Assembly: GCA_002070455.1 (NCBI GenBank)
Contig: MWDG01000014.1
Coordinates: 1-47,257 of the forward strand
Length of the DNA stretch: 47,257 nt
Source: Deltaproteobacteria bacterium ADurb.Bin151
GTDB lineage: Bacteria > Desulfobacterota > Syntrophia > Syntrophales > Smithellaceae
Direction: 5' to 3'
How positions within the stretch are numbered: position 1 is the first letter of the stretch; every line of letters starts with the position of its first letter. Below are positions 1-7,293 of this stretch, one piece after another. The translations under genes and the position numbers were made by a program. The notes under the pieces were generated by a model. The model was not told the DNA's origin and did not search any database. It saw only the letters and a program-made list of their open reading frames with translations.

Positions 1-55
1 CTTCGCGCCGATGGTACTGCATGGGCGACTGTGTGGGAGAGTAGGTGCCGCCGGA
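1..55 (+). rRNA. rrf: 5S rRNA, 3' end (partial)
   Basis: The first ~55 bases match the 3' half of bacterial 5S rRNA: CGCCGATGGTACTGC (loop E/helix IV side), then TGGGAGAGTAGGT and the closing GCCGCCGGA strand of helix I. The 5' half lies outside the window. A terminator follows within 15 bases, as expected at the end of an rrn operon. The exact 3' end is uncertain by a few bases. Confidence 0.85.
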
Positions 56-66
56 TTTAAAACATG

Positions 67-98
67 AAGCCCCTTCAGGAAACTGGAGGGGCTTTTTT
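67..98 (+). terminator. rrn operon intrinsic terminator
   Basis: A 12-bp stem (AAGCCCCTTCAG paired with CTGGAGGGGCTT, one G-T wobble) closes a GAAA tetraloop and runs into TTTTTT. It sits 12 bases after the 5S rRNA end, the classical position for an rrn terminator. Confidence 0.9.
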
Positions 99-203
99 GT
101 GCGTATCAGAGAAACGTCTTGAGATGTTAAGCTGCTGTCCGGTCAGCTGACAGATATTCTCCCGTGCAATGATATTTCCTTGCTTTCGATGGATATGACT
201 GAA

Positions 204-232
204 TTGCAATTTTGTCTATTTTGTGCTAAATA
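204..232 (+). promoter_or_regulatory. Candidate promoter of the ect genes
   Basis: The 99-329 stretch before ectA holds no gene. The best sigma-70-like match in it is TTGCAA at 204-209, a 17-base spacer and TAAATA at 227-232, about 100 bases before the ectA start. No MarR-type ectR gene is present here. The match is modest. Confidence 0.3.
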
Positions 233-329
233 AAAATTGTATCACAAAAGACGCCTGTATTTTTTGTCAACCGAAGATCATCGTCGTTCATCTATAACGG
301 CTAACTTAAACATTGCAAAGGAGAGGGAT

Positions 330-579
330 TTGAAAAATAATCCAACGGATATTCATTTTCGTAAGCCGGAAGTCTCTGATGCGCCTTCCATTGAGCGGTT
401 GGTCAGGTTTTCTCCTCCGCTGGATGTCAATTCGCATTATTGCTATCTTATCATTTGTGCTCATTTTTTTCAGACGTCAGTTGTTGCCTGCAGCAATGAT
501 CACGTCTGCGGTTTTATCTCCGCATACATTCGTCCTGATCAGCAAGATACCCTGTTTGTCTGGCAGGTTGCGGTACAAG
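330..579 (+). pseudogene. ectA: ectA, 5' part (interrupted by IS21-family element)
   Basis: This is the N-terminal half of L-2,4-diaminobutyrate N-acetyltransferase, which makes N-gamma-acetyl-diaminobutyrate, the second step of ectoine synthesis. The start is TTG at 330, six bases after AAGGAG (318-323); an in-frame ATG at 237 lacks such a site. Family hallmarks are IHFRKP, the PPLDVNS substrate loop, and LFVWQVAV, which begins the GNAT acetyl-CoA strand. The frame is broken after codon caa (576-578) by the insertion at 580. The rest resumes at 3224. Joining base 579 to base 3224 gives WQVAVQEEYRGKGIA, restoring the R/Q-x-x-G-x-G/A acetyl-CoA loop with no other lesion. The gene is therefore recently inactivated, and the present reading frame runs into IS sequence to a stop at about 680. 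Confidence 0.9.
574..579 (+). repeat. Target site duplication of the IS21-family element, left copy
   Basis: TACAAG immediately precedes the element's terminal TG and recurs at 3218-3223 straight after its terminal CA. IS21-family elements usually duplicate 4-8 bp, so 6 bp fits. Confidence 0.85.
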
Positions 580-672
580 TGCCTATTCCGCTGATTTCGC
601 CACCTGATTCCGAAGGAATCCGCCATGCGATTCCGATGGATGTCGCCAGCCTGATCCGAATCATGTCGCCAC
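580..672 (+). repeat. IS21 left-end array, four 23-bp repeats
   Basis: The CGCCA core recurs at 598, 621, 644 and 667, exactly 23 bases apart, each preceded by a (G)ATTCCG-like block. The units are complements of those at the right end. They are probably IstA binding sites. Confidence 0.85.
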
Positions 673-714
673 CCCTTTAGTCGGAGCGAAGCGACGCTGG
701 TTTTTGGTTGTTTG

Positions 715-1467
715 TCATAACTTATCCTTTGGTGTCAAGTCGGCATATTTTTTCCTCAGAGATCCTCCTTTCAGATTTATTTTGTGAGCATTGTGCACCA
801 GACGGTCCAAGATGGCGTCAGCAACCGTCGGATCGCCGATCTGTTCATGCCAGTTCTCCACCGGCAACTGACTGGTAACGATTGTGGAAGCGTGGCCGTG
901 CCGTTCCTCAATGACCTCCAGCAAGTCTCTGCGCTCCGGATCAGTCATGGGGGCAAGGCCCAGATCGTCAATCACCAGGATTTGCGCTTTGGATAATTGA
1001 GCGATTGTTTTTCCATAGCTGCCGTCGCCTCGGGCCAGAGCCATCTGATAGGCAAACTTCGGGGCGCGGATGTAAAGAGCGCGATACCCTTCGCGGCAGG
1101 CTTTGTTCGTTAAGGCACAGGCCAGATAAGTTTTCCCGACGCCGGTCGGGCCGCTGATGATCACATTCTGATGCCGCTTGATCCAATCGCAGGAGACAAG
1201 CTTCATGATGACGGATTGATCCAGCCCCCGATGGGTTTTAAAGTCGATATCTTCGACACAGGCGTTTTGCTTCAGTTTGGCGTTTTTCAGATAACGGGAC
1301 ATCCGGTTATCTTCTTTCCAGGTCCATTGACTCTCGACAATGAGGCCGAAACGTTCGGCAAAAGAGAGCCGATCCATATCCGGTTGATTGAGTTGATCGG
1401 TAAAGGCCTGGGCCATCCCCATGAGCTTCAGCATATGGAGTTTATCAATCGTTTGCTGGTTAAGCAT
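715..1467 (-). CDS. istB: IS21 transposition helper ATPase IstB
   Basis: This 250-residue AAA+ ATPase is a DnaA/DnaC-like helper that assembles on target DNA and stimulates the IstA transposase. Walker A GPTGVGKT is at residues 106-113 and Walker B ILVIDDLG at about 163-170. The N-terminal 60 residues form the helical IstA-interaction region. Length is normal for the family. It is the downstream gene of the element; its start overlaps the istA end by 8 bp, suggesting coupled translation. No frameshift or stop is seen, so it looks functional. Confidence 0.95.
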   Translation of the reverse strand: MLNQQTIDKLHMLKLMGMAQAFTDQLNQPDMDRLSFAERFGLIVESQWTWKEDNRMSRYLKNAKLKQNACVEDIDFKTHRGLDQSVIMKLVSCDWIKRHQNVIISGPTGVGKTYLACALTNKACREGYRALYIRAPKFAYQMALARGDGSYGKTIAQLSKAQILVIDDLGLAPMTDPERRDLLEVIEERHGHASTIVTSQLPVENWHEQIGDPTVADAILDRLVHNAHKINLKGGSLRKKYADLTPKDKL

Positions 1468-3043
1468 GGGACACCTCCTGCGTCAGATAATACTCTTTGC
1501 CCCGGAGATTCTCATGGAGGATCGGTTTATCCTGGAGGGAAGGCACGGATAAATCCTGGGTGTCCAACTTGCTTTTGAGGATCGATTCGACGCTTTTGTA
1601 ACTGTAAGCCTTGATAATCAGCGCGCGTGCGCAGGCAGCTTCCAGACGTTCGGGCGAATACTTTTTGGCCAGCCTCATGATTCCCAGGCAGGAGCGAAAG
1701 CCCTGTTCGGGATGAGTCCTGTTCTCCATGATGCAGGCCACCAGCGCCTTGGTTTGCGGTCCGTTTTGACCGGCCCAGGAAACAAGGCGCGACGGTGTCC
1801 ATTCCAAGTATTTCTGATGGGATTTGGGCATGTGCTCCGGAATGGTGGTATGTTTTCCCTGGCGGGGATCATAGACATGAACGGCAATCCGTTTGTTTTT
1901 GAACAGGATTTCGACCATGCTTTGGGTGATCCGGACATCCGCCTGTTGTTTTGCCAGTTGATACGGAACGCTGTAGTAATGGCCGTCCACATCGATGTGA
2001 TAATCAATATTGACCCGCGCTTTCTTCCATCGGGCGTACTCATAGGGGGTGGCGGGCAGCGGTTTCAAGGCCGGTTTATCGATGGTCTCAAACAGGGTCT
2101 TTCTTGTGGCGTCCATCTTTTGAAACTTACGGTCGTTGAGTTCGGCAAGCTTTTGAGCAATTGCGGTGTTCAATTCCATAATGCTGAAAAAGGTATGGTT
2201 GCGCAGCGCCGCCAGAATCGAACGCTCGGCAATCTGCACGGCGGATTCTACCTTGGCTTTGTCTTTGGGTTTCCGCACTCGCGCCGGGATGACGACGCTT
2301 CCATAATGGCGGGCCATCTCCTGATAGGTGGGATTGATGTCCGGTTCGTAGTAGTTGGGTTTGGTAACGCCGGATTTGAGATTGTCCGGCACCAGAATCT
2401 CAGGCACACCCCCAAAGAATCGAAACGCCCGGACATGAGCATCAATCCAGGAGGGAATATCCTGAGAAAAAGACGCCCCGGCAAAAGTATAGCAGCTGGC
2501 GCCCAAAATGGCGACGAACAGCCAGGCCTCGCGGGTTTTCCCTGTCACTTGGTCCGTTACCGGAATCGTCTGGCCTGCATAGTCAATGAAGAGTTTTTCT
2601 CCGGCCCGGTGGGTTTGGCGTAAAGAAACATCCGTCTTGTCCAACCACTGGTGGTAGAGAAGGCAAAACTGGCTGTATTGGTATCCGTCGGGGTTGGCCT
2701 GTTTATACTCCAGCCACAAAAGCCTTAAGGTGACACCTTTCCGGGTCAGTTCTTTGCGGATATATTCCGGTGACGGCATGCCCCGTTTGCCCGTCACTGG
2801 CGTTGATTGGACTGTAAAAATCATCTGCTCCAAAAGGCTGTCGTCGAGTTCTGCCGGCAATGGCCAGGATAAACCGGCCTGTCCCGCACGGGACAAATAA
2901 TCTCTGACCGTACTACGGGCAATGTTGCAGCTTTCGGCGATCCTTTTATTGGGGAGATGCTTCTCCCATTTTAATCGTAAAATCTCTCGTATCGTGCGCA
3001 TGGATAACCTTTCCGCCGCCATAACTGCCTCCGTTTTTGTCAT
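1460..3043 (-). CDS. istA: IS21 transposase IstA
   Basis: This 527-residue DDE transposase cuts and joins the element's ends. An N-terminal helix-turn-helix (about residues 15-55, with RTIREILRL and IARSTVRDYL) binds the terminal repeats. The integrase core follows with D154 (LFIDYAG), D220 (ILVPDN) and E266 (KAKVESAV), the expected triad. The C-terminal third is the beta-barrel and IstB-contact region. It is full length and uninterrupted. Transcription would start near the right-end repeat array (3101-3217), so the transposase may bind over its own promoter; that is inferred from position only. Confidence 0.95.
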   Translation of the reverse strand: MTKTEAVMAAERLSMRTIREILRLKWEKHLPNKRIAESCNIARSTVRDYLSRAGQAGLSWPLPAELDDSLLEQMIFTVQSTPVTGKRGMPSPEYIRKELTRKGVTLRLLWLEYKQANPDGYQYSQFCLLYHQWLDKTDVSLRQTHRAGEKLFIDYAGQTIPVTDQVTGKTREAWLFVAILGASCYTFAGASFSQDIPSWIDAHVRAFRFFGGVPEILVPDNLKSGVTKPNYYEPDINPTYQEMARHYGSVVIPARVRKPKDKAKVESAVQIAERSILAALRNHTFFSIMELNTAIAQKLAELNDRKFQKMDATRKTLFETIDKPALKPLPATPYEYARWKKARVNIDYHIDVDGHYYSVPYQLAKQQADVRITQSMVEILFKNKRIAVHVYDPRQGKHTTIPEHMPKSHQKYLEWTPSRLVSWAGQNGPQTKALVACIMENRTHPEQGFRSCLGIMRLAKKYSPERLEAACARALIIKAYSYKSVESILKSKLDTQDLSVPSLQDKPILHENLRGKEYYLTQEVSHA

Positions 3044-3100
3044 GGAGCTTTAGCGGCTTTCATCGTGTTTATCCAGCGTCCTTTCCGCACCTTCCAGGGG

Positions 3101-3217
3101 GTGGCGAAATGCTTCGGAATCCGGTGGCGATTTCCCTCGGAATGGGGTGGCGACTTAAATCGGAATCAGGTGGCGGAATGAATCGGAATCGAGTGGCGAC
3201 TTGCGTCGGAATATGCA
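3101..3217 (+). repeat. IS21 right-end array, five 23-bp repeats
   Basis: The core GTGGCG recurs at 3101, 3124, 3147, 3170 and 3193, an exact 23-bp period, each followed by a spacer and TCGGAAT. The last unit reaches the terminus at 3217. Reverse complements of these units form the left-end array. Confidence 0.88.
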
Positions 3218-3492
3218 TACAAGAAGAATATCGGGGGAAAGGCATAGCCAGCTTAATGTTGCAGGACCTGTTGAGCCGTTCTTATCCCAATCCTCTGCGC
3301 TATCTGGAAACGACGGTCAGCCCGTCTAACCATTCATCAAAGGCCCTTTTTTCTTCCCTGGCCGAATCGCTTGATGCACCATTGGTTCAAAGCGTTCTGT
3401 TTTCAGCCGATGATTTCGGCGGCCAATCCCATGAAGAAGAAGTTTTGTTTCGTATCGGGCCTTTTAACCTGTTATCAAAGGAGGAAATCTGA
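3218..3492 (+). pseudogene. ectA: ectA, 3' part (C-terminal half)
   Basis: This segment begins with the second TACAAG copy and encodes the C-terminal half of diaminobutyrate acetyltransferase: EEYRGKGIASLML (acetyl-CoA-binding A motif), LRYLETTVSPSN and the family-typical HEEEVLFRIGPF near the end. It has no start of its own in this frame except fortuitous ones inside the IS, so it is probably not made as an active enzyme. Its TGA (3490-3492) overlaps the ectB ATG by one base (TGATG), a sign of former translational coupling. Together with 330-579 it gives a normal-length EctA. Confidence 0.9.
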
Positions 3493-4745
3493 TGGAAACG
3501 ATAAGACGCCTGGAGTCTGAAGTGCGCAGCTATTCCAGGTCTTTCCCCGTGGTGTTTGAAAAGGCCAAAGACGCTTTTTTATTTGATGAAAGCGGGAACC
3601 GCTATATCGACTTCTTTGCCGGTGCCGGCACGCTGAATTACGGACACAACAACGACCGGATGAAAAAGAAACTCATCGAATATCTGGAAAATGACGGCAT
3701 TGTGCATGGTCTGGATATGGCCACGGTTGCGAAAGAAGACCTGCTGCTCAAAATGGAGTCAGTTCTTTTCAAACCCCGCAACCTCGATTACAAGGTTCAG
3801 TTCACGGGCCCCACCGGGACCAATGCGGTTGAGGCGGGTCTGAAACTTGCCCGGATGCTGAAAAAACGTTCTAATGTCATTTCGTTTACGAACGGATACC
3901 ATGGACTCACGATGGGATCGATGTCGGTGACGGCCAATGCCTATTATCGTGACGAGGCTTTTATCAACCGCTCGGATGTTTCATTCCTGCCCTACGATGG
4001 ATACCTGGGGAAAGACATCAACACGGCTCAATATATGCGGCGATTTCTTGAAGATAACAGCAGCGGTGTGGATATCCCGTCCGCCGTCATTCTCGAAACT
4101 GTGCAGGGCGAGGGCGGAATCCGCGTGGCTTCTGACGAATGGTTGCGCGAAGTTGAAGCCATCTGCCGCGAGTTTGACATCCTGCTCATTGTCGATGACA
4201 TTCAGGTCGGCAACGGCCGCACGGGAAATTTCTTCAGTTTTGAACAGTCCGGCATCAAACCGGATATTGTCACGGTCTCCAAATCTTTTTCCGGTTATGG
4301 CCTGCCCATGTCGCTGGTTCTGTTTCGCCGCGAGCTCGATATCTGGAAAGCCGGTCAGCACACCGGAACCTTCCGCGGGAACAACCTCGCTTTTGTTTCG
4401 GCTTCCGTGGCGCTCGAATACTGGAAGGACGACCGTTTTTCCAAAGATATTTTCCGCAAGGGAGCAATTCTTTCCGGCCGTCTCCATACCATCAGCGGGA
4501 AGTATCCTCAGTTGAACGCGGAAGTGCGGGGCAGGGGATTCATCTATGGAATGGCTGTCGAACCGTCGGAACTCGCCAGAGAAATTTCTATGGCATGTTT
4601 TAAAAACAAGTTGATCATAGAGTTGGCAGGCGCCAGAAATAATGTCATTAAATTTCTCGCTCCGCTGATTATCCCTGATGAGGTACTCATGGAAGGCCTG
4701 GATATCCTGGATGCCTCTATCGGCAGTGTACTGAAAAACCGGTGA
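3492..4745 (+). CDS. ectB: Diaminobutyrate-2-oxoglutarate transaminase EctB
   Basis: This 417-residue class III PLP aminotransferase converts L-aspartate-4-semialdehyde plus glutamate to L-2,4-diaminobutyrate, the first committed step of ectoine synthesis. It has TGPTGTNAVEAGLKLAR (phosphate-binding region), NGYHGLTMGS, the VDDIQVGNGRTG aspartate loop and the Schiff-base lysine K264 in VSKSFSGYGLP. TFRGNN is near the dimer interface. Length is normal. The ATG overlaps the ectA stop and is preceded by AAAGGAGG. The gene is intact, but its expression depends on transcription through, or restarted beyond, the IS21 element. Without EctA its product could not proceed along the canonical pathway. 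Confidence 0.95.
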   Translation: METIRRLESEVRSYSRSFPVVFEKAKDAFLFDESGNRYIDFFAGAGTLNYGHNNDRMKKKLIEYLENDGIVHGLDMATVAKEDLLLKMESVLFKPRNLDYKVQFTGPTGTNAVEAGLKLARMLKKRSNVISFTNGYHGLTMGSMSVTANAYYRDEAFINRSDVSFLPYDGYLGKDINTAQYMRRFLEDNSSGVDIPSAVILETVQGEGGIRVASDEWLREVEAICREFDILLIVDDIQVGNGRTGNFFSFEQSGIKPDIVTVSKSFSGYGLPMSLVLFRRELDIWKAGQHTGTFRGNNLAFVSASVALEYWKDDRFSKDIFRKGAILSGRLHTISGKYPQLNAEVRGRGFIYGMAVEPSELAREISMACFKNKLIIELAGARNNVIKFLAPLIIPDEVLMEGLDILDASIGSVLKNR

Positions 4746-4760
4746 AGGAAAGGACAAACC

Positions 4761-5180
4761 ATGCTGGTTCGAACGATCAATGATATCATGGGGACAGACA
4801 GCGAAGTCTGGGCTGAAAATCATCACTGGGTCAGCCGCAGGCTTCTTCTGAAAAAAGACGGAATGGGTTTTTCCTTCCACGAAACGATCATTTTTGCGGG
4901 AACGGAAACACACATCTGGTACAAACATCACCTGGAGGCCGTTTTTTGTGTCGAGGGTGAAGGCGAAGTTCAAACACTGGCAGACGGAAAGATTTATTCC
5001 ATAGTGCCGGGGACGATGTATGCCCTCAACAACCACGACGAGCATCTTTTACGGGCGTCAAAAGACCTCCGCCTTCTGTGTGTTTTCAATCCAGCCATTG
5101 CGGGGACGGAAGTACATCTTGAAGACGGTTCTTATCCGCTGCCGGATTCAGGTGCATATGGGGAGACCCGTAACAAATGA
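4761..5180 (+). CDS. ectC: L-ectoine synthase EctC
   Basis: This 139-residue cupin enzyme cyclises N-gamma-acetyl-diaminobutyrate to ectoine by water elimination in the cytoplasm. The family signature HHLEAVFCVEGEGE and the GTMYALNNHDEHLLRA strand are present. The iron-ligand positions known from characterised EctC correspond to E59, Y87 and H95. The GTEVHLEDGSYPL ending is typical. It starts 15 bases after ectB with AAAGGA upstream, so the two are co-transcribed. It is intact but would lack its normal supply of acetylated substrate because ectA is disrupted. No ectD hydroxylase or dedicated aspartokinase follows. Confidence 0.95.
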   Translation: MLVRTINDIMGTDSEVWAENHHWVSRRLLLKKDGMGFSFHETIIFAGTETHIWYKHHLEAVFCVEGEGEVQTLADGKIYSIVPGTMYALNNHDEHLLRASKDLRLLCVFNPAIAGTEVHLEDGSYPLPDSGAYGETRNK

Positions 5181-5229
5181 TTCTTCAGAAGTAACTCTTG
5201 CCACTTGATATATATAATATTTTACATTA

Positions 5230-5293
5230 TTTAATTGTGAACCGAGGTTTGCCTGAAAATCAGGTTGAGGAATTATAAATTTGTGAAAATTTC
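5230..5293 (+). repeat. 64-bp direct repeat, left copy (IS1634-type target duplication)
   Basis: These 64 bases, starting TTTAATTGTGAACCGAGG, recur without change at 7173-7236, directly against both ends of the IS1634-type element. They contain a short CCTGA-AAA-TCAGG hairpin. The parsimonious reading is one original copy duplicated on insertion. Confidence 0.88.
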
Positions 5294-7172
5294 TCCCGAC
5301 TTTGACAGCAGAAAAAATAATATTCTGTGATAATGGATAGTTACAGACGCACTTCAAGCTTGTGCCACTACATTTTCGCTTTTTGTGATGTGCAAAACTT
5401 TGGGAGGTGGCTTCAGACCAATTGCCGAAAACAGCTTATGAGCATTTCCATGAATATCGGTACGCACCCACATGGTCGTAGAACGCAGCGTAACCGGAAC
5501 GGCTCTTACTTCTTGAAGCTCGCTCATGGCTTCCAGCACGGTGAGCGGGCGCGGCTTGATGACCGCTGCATCGATCGCAGAATTCTCTAACATCAATTTC
5601 TTTTCACGAAGTGCCTGGGTCATCAGCGACTCGCAATAGTAAGCGATGAAACACAAGGTGAGATGTCCCACGATGCGCGGATCGGTCCAGTGAAAAACAG
5701 GACGGGCCCGCAGGGTCCCTTTGATCTCGCCAAACGCGTCTTCCACAATCCACAACGTCTTGTAGTCGGCAACAATCTCTTTCGCATCCATGTCCAGAAC
5801 ATTGGTGACCACACCGAAATAACCGTCCCTGGTTGCGTCTTGTGCAATCGCTTTCTCGTTGAGGGTAAAGTCCCGGTTGTCGTTCAAGCCGGAGACATAC
5901 CGTTGATAGGTCGTATTGGTGACAAACTCTTTTGCCGTGATCTTCTTCTTGGACAACTTTTTGCGAATCTTATCCAGAACATCTTCCCGAGACTTGCGGT
6001 CGCGCTCCGCCCGGGACCGAGACCAGGTGATAATACACCGGTCCCCTTCGTGGTTTGTCTCATACACGGCCAGGTCGTCGTTGAGCCATTGGTATCGTCC
6101 AATATCGTAAAATTCTTCGTGACGTTTTTTAAACACCGCAAGCTTCATCCCGACGATAAACTCGCCGACCTTGTTTTCACCGCGCAGTTCCGTCAGATTC
6201 TGCTTCGAAAACAACCCCCGGTCCCCCACAAAGATAAATCGCCGTATGCTGAACTTTTCCCGTAACTTGGCAACGATGCCTTTGATGGTTTTTCCTTCAA
6301 ACGTATTACCGGGATACACCTCAAAGCCGATCGGGATGCCTTCCGGTGTCACCAGTAAGCCCAGCACCACCTGGGTGCAATCGCTGCGCCGCTCTTTGCT
6401 GTAACCAAATTGCCGCAACTCACCCAAATCAGTCCGCGTGCTTTCAAACCGCAGCGTGGTCAGATCATACAAGATCACATCCACCTGCGGGCTCAACAAA
6501 TCGCGGTCGCGCCAAAATAACGCTTTCTCAATCTCATCTTTGTGGGCGGAAAGCAGATCCAGTGTCCGATACAACTGATGAAGGCCAATATCTTGAGTAA
6601 CCATCTCCGGATAGAAACGCTTTTGCCAATGTTCGAAAACCTTGAGCTTGGAACCCGGCTGCACAAAGCGAGCCGCAACCAAAGTGAACACGATGCCCCG
6701 TAAATCGAGTGCCAACTTGGGATGCCTGGCGGCGATGGATTCCAAAATAGGGTTGATACCGCTCTTTTCAAACAAGCGCTCCAAAACCAGCAGCGGGCCA
6801 AGGATATAGGTGTCCTTCACGTCAATACTTTTGGCCAGCTCCAATAGGGTCAGGATTTCTTTGTGCCTGCTGATCGCTGCAATGAGTTCATCCATGCGGT
6901 CTTCGCCGGCCTTGCCCAGAGACAACAGGGTGCGGTGCTTGACTTTACCGTTGAGTCGATAGCTTTCCACAAGATGGTAGTAGGTCTGACCGGCAGAATT
7001 TGTGGTGGTTTTGATAAACATGAAACCTGTATACCACGATTATCGATAAAATCAATATATATCTTTATCAACAGGCTATTTTGTTCACTACACTTTTATA
7101 ATTCCCCAGACACTTTCCTGGATATCATTGATGTTTTTTTGAGGAAAACCACTTTTGCTGTCAAAGTCGGGA
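5294..7172 (-). mobile_element. IS1634-type (IS4 superfamily) insertion sequence
   Basis: This 1879-bp element is bounded by perfect 17-bp inverted repeats TCCCGACTTTGACAGCA (5294-5310) and its complement (7156-7172). It holds one transposase gene on the minus strand. It is flanked by a 64-bp direct repeat. IS1634, the family founder, is known for long and variable target duplications, so the flanking repeat supports the assignment. The element separates ectC from the antiporter gene; without it the two would be about 170 bp apart. Confidence 0.9.
5354..7021 (-). CDS. IS1634-type transposase
   Basis: This 555-residue DDE transposase has an N-terminal region (1-175) typical of long IS4-superfamily proteins. 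It is followed by the catalytic core with D186 (VILYDLTTL), D267 (FIFVGDRGLF) and E427 in YKTLWIVEDAFGEIK. The last is a Y-x2-L-x3-E-x6-K form of the IS4 'YREK' signature. A large beta-rich insertion lies between the second D and the E. The conserved HWTDPRIVGHLTLCFIA follows. It is full length with no disruption, so the element may be mobile. Confidence 0.92.
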   Translation of the reverse strand: MFIKTTTNSAGQTYYHLVESYRLNGKVKHRTLLSLGKAGEDRMDELIAAISRHKEILTLLELAKSIDVKDTYILGPLLVLERLFEKSGINPILESIAARHPKLALDLRGIVFTLVAARFVQPGSKLKVFEHWQKRFYPEMVTQDIGLHQLYRTLDLLSAHKDEIEKALFWRDRDLLSPQVDVILYDLTTLRFESTRTDLGELRQFGYSKERRSDCTQVVLGLLVTPEGIPIGFEVYPGNTFEGKTIKGIVAKLREKFSIRRFIFVGDRGLFSKQNLTELRGENKVGEFIVGMKLAVFKKRHEEFYDIGRYQWLNDDLAVYETNHEGDRCIITWSRSRAERDRKSREDVLDKIRKKLSKKKITAKEFVTNTTYQRYVSGLNDNRDFTLNEKAIAQDATRDGYFGVVTNVLDMDAKEIVADYKTLWIVEDAFGEIKGTLRARPVFHWTDPRIVGHLTLCFIAYYCESLMTQALREKKLMLENSAIDAAVIKPRPLTVLEAMSELQEVRAVPVTLRSTTMWVRTDIHGNAHKLFSAIGLKPPPKVLHITKSENVVAQA

Positions 7173-7236
7173 TTTAATTGTGAACCGAGGTTTGCCTGAA
7201 AATCAGGTTGAGGAATTATAAATTTGTGAAAATTTC
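7173..7236 (+). repeat. 64-bp direct repeat, right copy
   Basis: Identical to 5230-5293. Together they make a 64-bp direct repeat abutting the inverted ends of the element. The copy ends 57 bases before the antiporter start. Confidence 0.88.
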
Positions 7237-7293
7237 TTTTGAATTATTGATCCGGGCTTTTTGTGAAAGCAATCCTTCATAGGGTTTAATGTC

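Larger units (their letters stand above)
580..3217 (-). mobile_element. Complete IS21-family insertion sequence
   Basis: This 2638-bp element starts TGCCTATTCCG and ends CGGAATATGCA, imperfect inverted termini with the TG...CA ends typical of IS21. It carries intact istA and istB on the minus strand, overlapping by 8 bp. Both ends hold tandem repeats with an exact 23-bp period, four at the left and five at the right, matching the known multiple transposase-binding sites of this family. A 6-bp duplication TACAAG flanks it. It lies inside ectA and is transcribed against it. Intact genes and perfect target copies suggest a recent insertion and possible activity. Confidence 0.93.

Noticed and set aside
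4764..4780. tRNA T-loop-like GGTTCGAA (also near 19376)
   Set aside because: Both lie inside clear coding regions (ectC, umuD) and no cloverleaf surrounds them.
3981..5045. Long minus-strand open frame over ectB and ectC (and similar long frames over 23600-25075, 1712-2623, 45436-46314)
   Set aside because: These are antisense shadows of well-supported genes, lacking domains and ribosome sites.
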